A stretch of DNA of 64,000 nucleotides from Eutreptiella sp. 'Long Island Sound 2002' (Eukaryota; Euglenozoa; Euglenophyceae; Eutreptiales; Eutreptiaceae), in assembly GCA_964036045.1 (NCBI GenBank), contig OZ038381.1:65286242-65350241 (forward strand), written 5' to 3'. The position numbers and the translations under genes were made by a program. The notes under the pieces were generated by a model. The model searched no databases and was not told the origin of the DNA. It worked only from the letters and a program-made list of their open reading frames with translations. Shown here piece after piece: positions 11,403-21,909 of the stretch (the first letter of the stretch is position 1; each line of letters starts with the position of its first letter).

Positions 11403-11699
11403 GCCCTGGCTGTCGCCCTAGGCCCCGCCTTGCCAGAAGCTTGTTAGGGCACGCCAGGCCGTATGGGGAGGCCACGCACGCGCCGAGCCCATCGTAGAAG
11501 TGCTAAAGCCAGGGCAACAGAGACTCCTCTCGGGCCAAGTGATCCCACGCCCCGGCTGCCTCTCCATGGGGATTGCAGAAGGCAGTCGCCTCATCCCAGG
11601 CGTCCGACCAGACCTCCGCGTGCTCGATGGCCCAGCCAGCCAAAAGCCAACAGCAGGCTAGGGCCAACGACTGGCCCGACAACTGCCGGCGATAGGCAA

Positions 11700-11880
11700 A
11701 GTGCTCCGGGGGCAGGGAGTGGTTGCGAGGGGCGGTTGGGGGGGGTCCAAATTTGGGGGGGGGGGGGGGGGGGCAAGTTGGTTGGGGGGTCCAAGTTGGG
11801 GGGGGGGGTCCAGGTGGGGCGATTTGGGGCGGATCCGGGGGGGGGGCTGGAGGGTGGGGGGGGGCACAGGCTCCCCTTAC
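11700..11880 (+). repeat. G-rich short tandem repeat with G-quadruplex potential
   Basis: Degenerate ~30-bp units of CCAAGTTGGGGGG type (near 11747, 11790 and 11810) with several G runs of nine or more. The proline-rich minus-strand frames here are by-products. Confidence 0.75.
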
Positions 11881-11904
11881 CTCCCCTTCCCCTCAATCTA
11901 AACA

Positions 11905-11935
11905 TACCACTACCCTAAACCTAACCCTAACCTTT
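11905..11935 (-). repeat. Telomere-like repeat, C-strand orientation
   Basis: Degenerate CCCTAAACCTAACCCTAACC tract. It faces a G-strand tract at 12085-12180. Confidence 0.7.
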
Positions 11936-12084
11936 GCAGCCATTTTCTCTGGCCATGCCAGCCATGCTGATTGTGCTGAATTCAATCCTGAAAATTTCGT
12001 TCATGGCTGCTTTTGACGCATCATTGCTCTCGATTTTGGACCTCAACACTCACTCTAACCCGAGCCTACGGTGAGAGCTACGGC

Positions 12085-12180
12085 TAGGGTCAAGGTTAGG
12101 GTTAGGGTTAGGGGTAGGGTCACGGTTAGGGTTAGGGTTAGGGTCAAGGCTAAGGTTTGGGGGTAGGGTTAGGAGTAGGC
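12085..12180 (+). repeat. Telomere-like repeat, G-strand orientation
   Basis: Several exact GGGTTAGGGTTAGGG stretches mixed with GGGTCAAGG, GGGTCACGG and GGGGTAGGG variants. A short interstitial tract, not a chromosome end, because sequence continues on both sides. The tracts at 11905 and here are inverted relative to each other. Confidence 0.8.
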
Positions 12181-12399
12181 CGAGGGCTGGGGTGGGCGTT
12201 AGAGTCAAGGTTCTGTTCAAGGATAGTGTTGGGGTGCAAAGTGGACAAAATGGGCAAGGGGAATGAAGGAAACTATTTTTCGGCCGCCAGCACCATATGT
12301 ATGGCCGTGGCTGTTGTCCCTTGGCAACTAAGTGGGCCCGCAAAGCACGGAGGGGGGCTGGGGAGGGCAGGGAGTCGTGTACTAGAACCCAGGAGACCT

Positions 12400-13530
12400 C
12401 CCCACCTTGCACCCGGGTCACTTGTGGGACACTTGTAATTTGGTGGCTTACTCTGGAGCATTGGGGACCCCCCAAGGCGGCAAGGGTTATGTAGCCACGC
12501 GGCCAACTTGTGGGCCGCCTCTGCTTTATCCCCCGCTGTGGAGCGTCGCGGACAACCCAAGCGGCAGAGGTCATTCAATCACCCGGCCAACTTGTCGACC
12601 CGTGGTCATTTTGTGGCCCGCTCTTGAGCACTTCGCACCCCGAAGACGGCACGGGTTATGCAGCCCTCCGGCCAACATGTGGGCCACTTCTGGTTTCGTC
12701 GCCTTAGGTAAAGAGCTGGGGGCCTGCAAGGCGGCAACGGTTATGTAGCCACACAGCCCACTTGTGGGCCACCTCTAAATTTGTCCCCCGCTTTGTAGCG
12801 TTGGGGGCCCCCAAAGTGGTAAGGGCTATGCAGTTACCCAGCAAACTTGTGGGCCACTACGATTTTCTCTCCTACTCTGGCGCGTTGGGCCCCCCCGAAG
12901 ATGACAAGGGTTGCGTGGCCACCCGGCGCACTTGTGGGCCACTTTTGATTATATCCCCTGCCCTGAAGAGTTGGAGACCCACCACGTGGCAAAGGCTATG
13001 TAGCCACCAAGAACGGTGGTGAGGTCTTCTGATGCCGTCCCTTGCCTGGAAAAGTTGGGGACCCCTAAGCCAGCAAGGGTTACCTAGCCACCCGTCCCAA
13101 TCGTGGGCCACTTCTAGTTTTCTCAACCGCTCTGGAGCGTTGGGGACCCCCCTGAGCAGCAGGTGTTGTGTAGCCATCCGGCCTACTTCTGGGCCACTTC
13201 CAATTTTGTTGACCGCTGCACAGTGTTGCGGACACAGGCGGTAAGGGTTGTGTAGCCACCGGGCGCACTTGTGCGCCACTTCAAAGTTTGTCCCCCGCCT
13301 TGTGCCGGTGGGGTGCCTCAAAGGCAGCGGGGGTTATGTAGTAACCCGGCCCACTTGTAGAACACTTATCATTTTGTCCCCCGCTTGGGAGCCTTGGTGA
13401 CCCCATCATGATGCAAGGGTTATGTCACCACTTGGCCCCCTTGTCTGCCGGTCTTAATTTTGTCGCCCACGGTGAAGCATTGGAGACCCCAAGGCGCTAG
13501 GGGTTATGTAGCCACCCTTCTAGGAGGCCT
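12400..13530 (+). repeat. 85-bp satellite, block 1
   Basis: Diverged tandem units of about 84-87 bp. The consensus order is GGTTATGTAGCCACCCGGCC, then CACTTGTGGGCCACTTCTGA, TTTTGTCCCCCGCTTTGGAG, CGTTGGGGACCCCCAAGGCG and GCAAG. Most units contain the inverted repeat GGCCCAC-TT-GTGGGCC. Open frames here are repeat shadows. Confidence 0.85.
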
Positions 13531-14165
13531 TAATTGCCCGTAGGGTGGGGCTGGGGGTCTGCGAAATGCAGGCCATTCATGGGGTAAAAAAAAAGGCGAA
13601 TTACAACCCCCGAATTGCACACAGCACACAACCAGGGAGGTCGTTGACTGAAATCGTGCCCCTCTTCGTCCGCCTTGCCCTTTTTGCCTGCAATTGAGCA
13701 CACTTGTAAACCATCCAAAGCAAGCATCCAAATACAAGGAAATGACACGAAAGGACAAATTCGATTGTCCACGGAAGGGTTTCCGTGGCGTACAGGTGAC
13801 ACTCCGTGAAAAAGTGCACTGATGCAGTTTGAAATAGACCCCCTTTTTCAGGGAATTGCAATGACACGCGAAATTTTGCCATTTTTGGCGAAATCCAAGA
13901 TAATGAGGTCCAAAATTCTGTTAGTCCATATCGCTCCTTGCCACCATATGAGATTGATACATAACATCATAAAAATACGAATCACACCATAAGAAGAGGT
14001 TTATAATCAATCAATGCACAAACACACGTCACAAACACTACCAAATGCTGCTCACAAAAGGCAATTCAAGGTGCCATCCCCGAGAAATGGTGAGTGTGAC
14101 TAACAAATCAAACCAAGTCCAATTAATTTAAAATTCAAGTCAACTGCTGAGAGGATGGCAGTTCC
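13530..14165. other. Non-satellite interruption, no gene recognised
   Basis: A unique AT-richer stretch between the satellite and the gene relic at 14249-15609. Short frames on the minus strand show no domain or consistent coding character. It may be the 3' flank of the relic. Confidence 0.4.
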
Positions 14166-14248
14166 GCTGTCACCAATGTCTCATCATAGCAGTTATTCCC
14201 AAATCACCGTCGTTGTTTGTTCCCCAAACAAATTCGTTTCGAGGGTTG

Positions 14249-15609
14249 CTATTGTGGCTGGGCTGCTGGTGAGGTCCCACCACTAACCAAGTTTGCGAAG
14301 TTCTCCAATCCCTCTTGTGACGGTGACTTTCCTTTCGGCTCCAAGGTTGGACTCCTATTTCCTTTTTGTGGCGTGACCAACTGTTGACGCTCCTGTTGTG
14401 CCTGTTCCTCATCACCACGCGCCACCGGAGCCTCATTAGAGGGTGATTCAGCCCTTTTCGGAGGTGTTGCTTGGGGTTTGGTGCGACCTGCATTGACACC
14501 ACGGGGACTGCTAGCGGCCCCCTTCTTGGGCTTTGGCTTAGACACCTTAGGCTTTGGTTTTGCCTTGGGCTTTGCATGCAGTTCCACCATACTATCCATG
14601 CCGTCCCGTTCGTCAGGGTCATCGGGCACATAGGCCATTCCACTCGTGTCAAGAGTCACACCCTTGTAGAGCTGCGGCAACACCAATTCCCAGTAGATTG
14701 GGGCGAAAGAGCCAGCTTCTCTCAAAGTACGGGTTGTGAGCTCAATAGTTTTCTTTGGTACTTCATCAACCGCCGCTTTGAGCAAACTTAATACAACTGA
14801 AATTTCACATTTCAGACGAATGTGCCACTGAACAGCCATATATAGGGATGGAGACCCCACCAACACCCTGTTTGTCAAATTCCTTGGGACTTTTAAAACC
14901 CCAAGCACCGATTGAATAGCCTTAGGACACAGGATACTGGGCAACAGGCCTTCACCGAACGTGACGTACGTCGGCAGCTAAACAAGTGGTACAAATTGGA
15001 CAAAATGACGGGAGCGGCCAAACTTCGCACGAATTTGAGATTCCGTTGTTTTCGGGGTATCCTTTACAAGGGGCAATGTACCTTTCGTGGAATCGGAGTC
15101 CACGTCATGATTGTCATCATTGATTGCATCATACTAAAATTGGCACTGCGGCCAGCATTGTTGTATACCATGACACTCACGTGATGCACTCCCTCCTCAG
15201 CCACGTTAGCCTGCAGTTGACTCATGATGATCCGCACGTCAGCCAATTCACCAGCAATCACCAATGATTTCCCCATTGAAACATGTCGCACAGCAAGAGG
15301 TGGAAGACCCATGGACCGGCCTTGTGGAATCTCAACGACAGCAAGTATGAACGGCAACCCAACAACACTGGCATTTAAAATCATACTGGAATTGAGCAGG
15401 AAAAGCTTAGAGGGGGGCTCACCGCCAATAGCATCTACATCAGCACCAAAAACTGTCTTCAAGTGGACCACATTCCCTTCACGGCTAACAATGTCAAAGG
15501 AATTACGCGGTCGGGCCAAGTGGCTCCTGAAGTCTACATATTCTACACAAATGCGACATCTAGAGTGTTGTGAAGGTGGGCAATTGGGGCCTCTTAAGAC
15601 CCAACCCAC
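14249..15609 (-). pseudogene. Decayed protein-coding gene inside the satellite, function unknown
   Basis: Two long minus-strand frames (15609-15064 and 14944-14249) form one reading path. A single frame change near 15130 restores frame through a Asp/Asn-rich stretch, and one TAG near 14981 separates it from the second frame. The N-terminal half has alternating hydrophobic strands with KSLVIAGELADVRIIMSQLQ followed by GVHHVSVMVYNNAG. That is loosely like beta-sandwich (cadherin-like/Ig-like) repeats, a weak resemblance only. The C-terminal half is helical, then Lys/Pro-rich (AKPKAKPKPKVSKPKPKKG) and Gln/Ser-rich. It may be a captured host gene or an unknown element. Satellite resumes directly upstream, at about 15560. 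Confidence 0.45.
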
Positions 15610-17030
15610 TTGTGGGCCAATTCTGATTTCGTCCCTTGCTGTGAAGAGGTGGGGGCCCCCGGGCGAGAGGGGCTATGAACCTACCCGGCCACCAATGGGC
15701 CACCTCTGATATTGTCCACCGCTTTGCAATGTTGGAGACCCCCCAAGGCGGCACAGGTTTGTAGCCAGCCGGGTGACTTGTGGGCCACTTGTGATTTGGC
15801 GGCCCGCTCTGGAGGGTTGGGGACCTCCCAAGGTGGCAGGGGTTATGTAGGCACCCGGAACACTTGTGGGCCATTTCTGCTTTTCTCCCCCGCTTTGGAG
15901 TGTTCGGGAGCGGAAGTGACTGGGGTTATATCGCCAACCGGTTGACTTGGGGGCCACTTGTTCATTTGTCCCTTACGTGGAAGAGTTGGGGTATCCCGAA
16001 GCGGCAATGGTTACATTGCCACCAAGCCAACTTCGAGGCCATCTTTGATTTTGTCTCCCACTTTGCCGCGTTGGGGGCCCCCAAGGGGGGCCGGGTCATC
16101 AGGTTACCCGGCCCGTTTGTGGGTCAAATCTGATTTCGTCTCCCTCCCACTCTGAGGAGTACAAGAACCCAAGGCGGCGGGGGTTAGGTCGCCATCCGAT
16201 TTTGGGTCACTGGTTGTTTCCTCCCTTGCGCCCGCCGGGCAAGGGGTACGCAGCCGCTTGGCGAAGTTGTGGGCAACCTCTCATTTTGTCCCCGACTTTG
16301 CAGTGTTGGCGGTCCGCAAAGCGGCACGGGTTATGTAGCCACTTGGCCCACTTGTGGGCAGCTTGTGCTTTTGTCCCCCACTATGGAGTGCCGGGGACAC
16401 GCAAAGGCGGCAGGGGGTATGTACCAAGCCGGCACACTTGTGGGCCGCTTCTACCTTTGTTCCCCGCTCTGCACCTTTGAGGATCCCTGAGGCGGAAGGT
16501 GTTATGCAGCCATGCAGCCCCCTCGTGGGACATCTTTGATTTTGTCCCCCGCTTTGCAACATTGGTGGCCCCCAAGGGGGCAAGGGTTATGTAGTTACCT
16601 AGCCCACTTCTGGGCAACTACAATTGTTTGTCCCGCTTTGGCGTGTTGGGCACCCCCAAGACAGCAAGGGTTAGGTAGCCACCTGGCGCACTTGTGGGCC
16701 ACTTCTGATTTTGTTGACCGCCTGGGTGAATTGCTGACCCGAGGCGGCAAAGGCTATGCGGCCAAGCTCCCCACTTGTGGGCCACTTCTGACTTTGTCCC
16801 TTGCTCCGAAAACTTGGGGACCCCCGAGGCGGCAAGGGTTATGAAGCCACCCGGCCTTGTGAGCCCCTTCTAATTTTGTCCACCGCTCCCGAGCGCTGGG
16901 GACCTTCCGGGCGGCAATGGTTATGTAGCCACCCGGCCCACTTGTGGGCCACTTGCCATTTCACCCCCCGCCTTGCGGTGTTGGGCCCTCCCCAAGGCAG
17001 CATGGGCTATATAGTTACGCGGCCAACTTT
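15560..17030 (+). repeat. 85-bp satellite, block 2
   Basis: Same family and orientation as 12400-13530. Unit starts measured near 16331, 16418, 16502, 16587 and 16671 give periods of 84-87 bp. The array is cut off at 17030 by FB3 within the CCAACTTgtgggCCACTTCT part of a unit. Confidence 0.85.
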
Positions 17031-17090
17031 GTACCTGCGCCTCACTTCGAAATGTGAAGTTGGGGCTCAATTGGGGCTAAAGCGGCTCAT
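17031..17090 (+). repeat. FB3 left end
   Basis: Begins GTACCTGCGCCTCAC and contains GTGAAGTTGGGGCTCA. It matches the inverse of 21850-21909 with a roughly 10-bp gap. Confidence 0.65.
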
Positions 17091-18969
17091 TTGGGGCTAC
17101 GTGGTGTTTTTCAAGGGGTTTCATGTGAAAAATTTTGGCTTTCGGGGCTTGGGTGGGGTTTAGGGATGTCCCCAAAGGGATCCCAATCCCTAGTCCAACG
17201 GGATTCCACCAAGGGTTTTTTTTTTTGGTGGTGGCTCAGTTGACTAAGCACCCCGGCTGAGCTGTTACTAAGGTGTCATTGGGCCCGCTCACTTGGCTCT
17301 CACTTAGCTCTCACTTAGCCCCCACTGAGCGTGCCAGATGGCTCACTGAGCGCTCACCAAGAGCTAATTAGGGGCTCACTCAGGGCTCACTTAGGAGTTT
17401 TCTGCCCCTTTCCGCCCTCTCTTCCCACCCTTGCCGACCCACACTTCACCCTTTTCACACCAACAGCGGTCCACAGTTGTCACCATGTCTTTTCTCCGAG
17501 AACTTGAGCGTGCATGCACACATTCATACTTGCATACATGTATCCGCCGCAAGAAACACACAAACATCCAAACACACACACTTCGTGAGGGACACAAATA
17601 TCCAGACACATACACACACATACAGCCATACACACGGCCACACACACATGCACATGCACAAATTGACAACCACATTCATTCTTGTCTGCAATTATCTTGT
17701 GTGTACATAAACACATGGCCACATTGAACAATGCGAAGTGAAGGGGTAGGGAGAGATGGTTACGGGGGGGGGTTCGGGGATATGAACCTAGCCATTTGCG
17801 CGGGTGTTCCTTGTTGCCTCATAAAAATGCCCCCCCCCCCCCCACACACACAGGCGAACGCACCATGAAGCACTAATAGGGCACATAGGATATTGCTCGC
17901 TTTTGTGAAGTTCATCATACAACCATCTTGACCTACAACATGACACATTCATTCCCCTCCCTCCTTATCCCCTCCCCTCACCTTTTAACATGCCGGGCCC
18001 CCCCGCTTACCCCATGCGAACCCCATCTCCTATCTAGCCTGTCCCATCCCCTTGCCCTTCCCTTGCCATCCCTTTCGTATTTTTTGGCCATGGCATCAAG
18101 TGCATGATTGTGGCGGCAATGACGATGACCTTTGCAGGTATGTTGTGCTATTGTGTGTGTTCGTGTGGGTGTGCTTCTGCCGATGCGCATGTGCGCAAGT
18201 GTAGATGGTTTGTTCGCTCTTGGTTTCTCTCATTTAGTGTGTTTGTAAGTATGTTTGTGTGTGAGTTGGGGGGGGGGGGCTTGCTTGGATCGATGCGTGG
18301 GTGAAGGTGTCTTTGTGGGTCACTATGAGTGTGTGATTGCATTCTTTGGTTTCTGGTTGCCCAGGTTTGTGTGTGTATGTGGATTTGTGAATGTGTGTAC
18401 ACACAGGTGTGTGTGTGTGTGTGCGTGTGTGTGTGTGTGCCAATGTGTGTGTGTGTGTGTGTATGTTGCAGCTTTTGCAGCTGTTGTTTTGGATATTGTT
18501 GTTGGTTTTGGTGTTGCGTGGCATAGGCTTTGATTGTGTGGACATAACATTGTGTTTGTGGCTGCAATTGCAGGTATGGTTGTGGTTGTGGTTGTGGTTG
18601 TGTCTCCGGGCTTGCGTGAGGTTGTTGACATGGCCGTTGTGGGAGCTCCGGTTGTGGGTGTAGTTTCTATAGTTTCGGTAGTGGCTGTGGTTGTGGCTTT
18701 GGCTGTGGGCGTGGCTGTCGCTGTGGGCGTGGGTGTAGGTGGGTGTGGGTGTGGGTGTGTTCCTGCAAGCTGTGTTTTGTGTGGATTTGGTTGTGGTTGT
18801 GTCATATGTGTGGCCTTGGCTGTGGCGAAGGCTGTAATTGCAGCTTTCACTGTGGCTCCAGTTGCTCTTTGGGTTCTGGCTGCAGCTGTGGGGGGGGGCA
18901 GGGGCGGGGTTAAAGGACTGCAAAGAGCTGGCTCAAATTACCTTCCGGCGCCTCCAGAAAAATCGCACC

Positions 18970-19345
18970 AATTTTACACTAACAGCGTACAGTGACAATG
19001 TACAATGACAGTGTACAGTGGGAGCATACAGTGAGTGTAGAGTGACGGTGTAGAGTGCTAGTGTAGAGTCTTGGTGGTTGTGGCGGACGCACTGTGTGTG
19101 GGGGCCACATTCTATGAGACCTTGGGGAGTACAATGTACAGAGTACCGTGTACAATGTACCGTGTACAGTGTGCAGTGACAATGCACAGGGATAGTGTAT
19201 AGTGACAGTGTGCAGTGGCAGTGTGCACTGTGCAGTGACAGCGTACAGTGCCAAAATACAGTGTACAACGTACAGTGACATTAGACAGTGACAACTTTGA
19301 CAGTGTACATGGACAGTGTACAGTGACAATGTAGAGTGACAGTGA
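18970..19345 (+). repeat. GTACAGTGACA short tandem repeat, left of FB3 centre
   Basis: Irregular 7-15-bp units of GTACAGTGACA type. The inverse (CACTGTACACTGTCA) fills about 19440-20010. Together they make the inner loop-proximal stems. Confidence 0.75.
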
Positions 19346-19440
19346 ACCATGAGTGAGCCCTCTCGCTCGCTCACTGAGCCATTTAGCGCGCTCAATGAGC
19401 GCTCAGTGAGAGCGCAAAACGGCTTAGTGGGCACTCACTT
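19345..19440. repeat. FB3 fold centre with GAGCGCTCA words
   Basis: Contains TGAGCGCTCAGTGA and GCGCGCTCA. The same words occur in the subterminal zones (about 17280-17400 and 21560-21680: TGAGCGCTCAGTGACCCATT). So one palindromic word family marks both ends and the centre. Confidence 0.7.
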
Positions 19441-21849
19441 CACAGTGCACACTATGTATTGCACACTACACACTGTGTCTTACAAATTGCACACTGCACA
19501 TTGTAATGCACAGTGCACACTTTAATGCACACTGCGCACTGTGTAATGCACACTGCACGCTGCGTATTGCACATTGCACACTGCACACTATGTGTAGTGT
19601 GCAATACGCATGGTGTAGTATGCAGTGTGTGATGCAATGCACACTGCACGCTATGTAATGCACACTGAACACTTTGTCATGCACACTACACGCTGCACCC
19701 TGTGCATTGTACATTGAGTGTTGCACAGTGCACCGTGTGCAGTGTGCAATACCCAATGTGCAATACCCACTGCACACTGTCACTATCCACTGTCAGTGTA
19801 CATTCTGACTGTACGTTGTACACTGTGCACTGTACACTGTACTCTGTACATTGCACTCCCCAAGGGCTCATAGAATGTGTCCCCACACACAGGTTGTCCG
19901 CGGCAACGGCCAAGACTCTACACTAGCACTTTGCACACTCACTCTACACTCACTGTATGCTCTCACTGTACCCTGGCATTGTACACTGTCACTGTACACT
20001 GTCACTTTAAAATTGGTGCAATTTTTTTGGAGGGGCCGGATGGTAACTTGAGCCCCCCTTTTTGCAGTCCTTTAACCCGCCGCCCCCCACAGCTACAACG
20101 AGAACCCAAAGAACAGCTGCAGCCACAGTGAAAACTGCAACTGCAGCATTCGCCACAGCCAGGGCCACACACACTGACACAACCACAACCAAATCCGAAC
20201 ACAACACAGCTTGCAGAAACACACCCGCACCCACACCCACACCCACACCCACACCCACACCCACGCCCACACCCACAGCCACAACAAGGGCCCCAAACAA
20301 AGCCACTACCTAAACCACACCCACAACCACAGCTACCACAACGGCCATGGCAACAACCGCACAAAAGCCCACAACCACAACCACAACCACAACCAGAACC
20401 ATATCTGCATCGGTAGCCACAAACACAATGTTATGCGTGCACAATCAAAGCCTATGCCACACAACACCAAAACCACCAACAACATCCTAAATAACAGCTG
20501 CAACACACACACACACACACACACACACACCTGCGCGTACACACACTCACAAGTCCACATACACACACGAACCAAGGCAACCACAACCCAAAGAATGCAG
20601 TCACAGACTCACAAACACTCACGCACAAACACGGCCCCACCCACGCATCGATCCATGCAACCCCCCCCCCCCCCCCACACACACACAAAGAGACATACAA
20701 ACACACCAAATGAGAGAAACCAAGAACGAACAAACCGTCTACACTTGCGCACATGCGCATGGGCACAACTACACACGCACGCAAGCACGCACGCACGCAC
20801 ACACACACACATAATAGCACAACATACCTGCAAAGTTCATTGTCCTTGCGGCCACCATCATGCACGTGATGCCACGGGCAAAAGAGAGGCAAGGCAGGAC
20901 AAGGGGACGGGACAGGCAAGTCAAGAAAAGGGCTACGCACGAGGGAAGCGGGGGAACACAGCATAGCAAAAGGGGTGGGGAGGGGATAAGGAGGGAGGGG
21001 GATCAATGTGTCGGGGTGTAGGTCAAGATGGTTGTATAATGAAACCTCACGAAAGCGAGCAATATCCTTTGTGCCCTACTTGTGCTTCATGGTGTGTGTG
21101 TGTGGGGGGGGGGGCGGACATTTTCATGAGGCAACAAGAAAAACACCCTCGCAAATGGCTAGGTTCATATCCCCGAACCCCAACCCCGTAACCATCTCCC
21201 CCTACCCCTTCACTTCGCATGGTTCAATGTGGCCATGTGTTTATGTACACACAAGATAATTGCAGACAAGAATGAATGTGGTTGTCAATTTGGGCATGTG
21301 CATGTGTGTGTGGACGTGTGTATGGGTGTATGTGTGTGTATGTGTTTGGATATTTGTGTCCCTCACGAAGTGTGTGTGTTTGGATGTTTGCGTGTTTGTT
21401 GCGGTGGGTACATATATGCAAGTATGAATGTGTGCATGCAAGCTCAAGTTCTCGGAGAAACAACATGGTGACAACTGTGGACCGCTGTTGGTGTGAAAAG
21501 GGTGAAGTGTGGGTCGGCAAGGGTGGGAAGAGAGGGCGGAAAGGGGGAGAAAACTCTTGAGTGAGCCGTGAGTGAGCCCCTAATTAGCTCTCAGTGAGCG
21601 CTCAGTGACCCATTTGGCGCGCTCAGTGAGGGCTAAGTGAGAGCTAAGTGAGAGCTAAGTGAGCCGGCTTGGTGACGGCTCAGTGCTGGCTCAGCCGGGG
21701 TACTTAGTCAACTGAGCCACCACCAAAAAAAGTACCCCCCCTTGAACCTTGATCAAGGGAGTATCCAAAGCTTCTAAAAACATAAACAAGACATTACTTA
21801 GCATGCCAAAAGCAAAACAAACAAGCACAAGTACATCACAATGCATAGC

Positions 21850-21909
21850 TGCGCCCCAAATGAGCCCCAACTTCACGTTTCCACTTAGCCACCGGTGAGC
21901 CGTAGGTAC
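21850..21909 (-). repeat. FB3 right end
   Basis: Inverse of the left end (TGAGCCCCAACTTCACGTTT, ending AGGTAC). The satellite unit broken at 17030 continues right after it (CCACTTCTGAATTTGTCC). That defines the insertion point to within a few bases. Confidence 0.65.

Larger units (their letters stand above)
8859..11700 (-). mobile_element. Decayed non-LTR retrotransposon (reverse transcriptase + RNase H)
   Basis: A GC-rich minus-strand reading path with the order reverse transcriptase, connection, RNase H, cysteine-containing region, acidic tail. At least three frame changes (near 11065, 10860 and 9300) and several in-frame stops show it is dead. The 3' part ends in a very acidic tail (LELDADEDDEYLLS at 8859-8900). 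No poly-A tail or target duplication was identified and the 5' end is uncertain. RNase H fused behind a LINE-type polymerase occurs in several known clades; I cannot assign this one. Confidence 0.75.
17031..21909. mobile_element. Giant foldback element FB3 (4.9-kb palindrome)
   Basis: The left half is repeated in reverse in the right half almost to the centre near 19450. Matching pairs include GTACCT...GTGAAGTTGGGGCTCA (17031-17075) against its inverse at 21865-21909; the GGTGGTGGCTCAGTTGACTA block near 17228 against 21695-21722; 17391-17730 against 21229-21560; and CACCAATTTTA near 18967 against 20012. It interrupts the 85-bp satellite, which resumes at 21910. Content is low-complexity (GTGT/CACA, GTACAGTGACA repeats, poly-G or poly-C) with no credible protein gene; long ORFs here are translations of simple sequence. 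Confidence 0.8.

Noticed and set aside
18148-20966. His/Thr-rich and Cys/Val-rich ORFs of up to 251 codons
   Set aside because: They are translations of CACA/GTGT and GTACAGTG simple sequence within FB3; the mirror-image ORF appears in the other arm.
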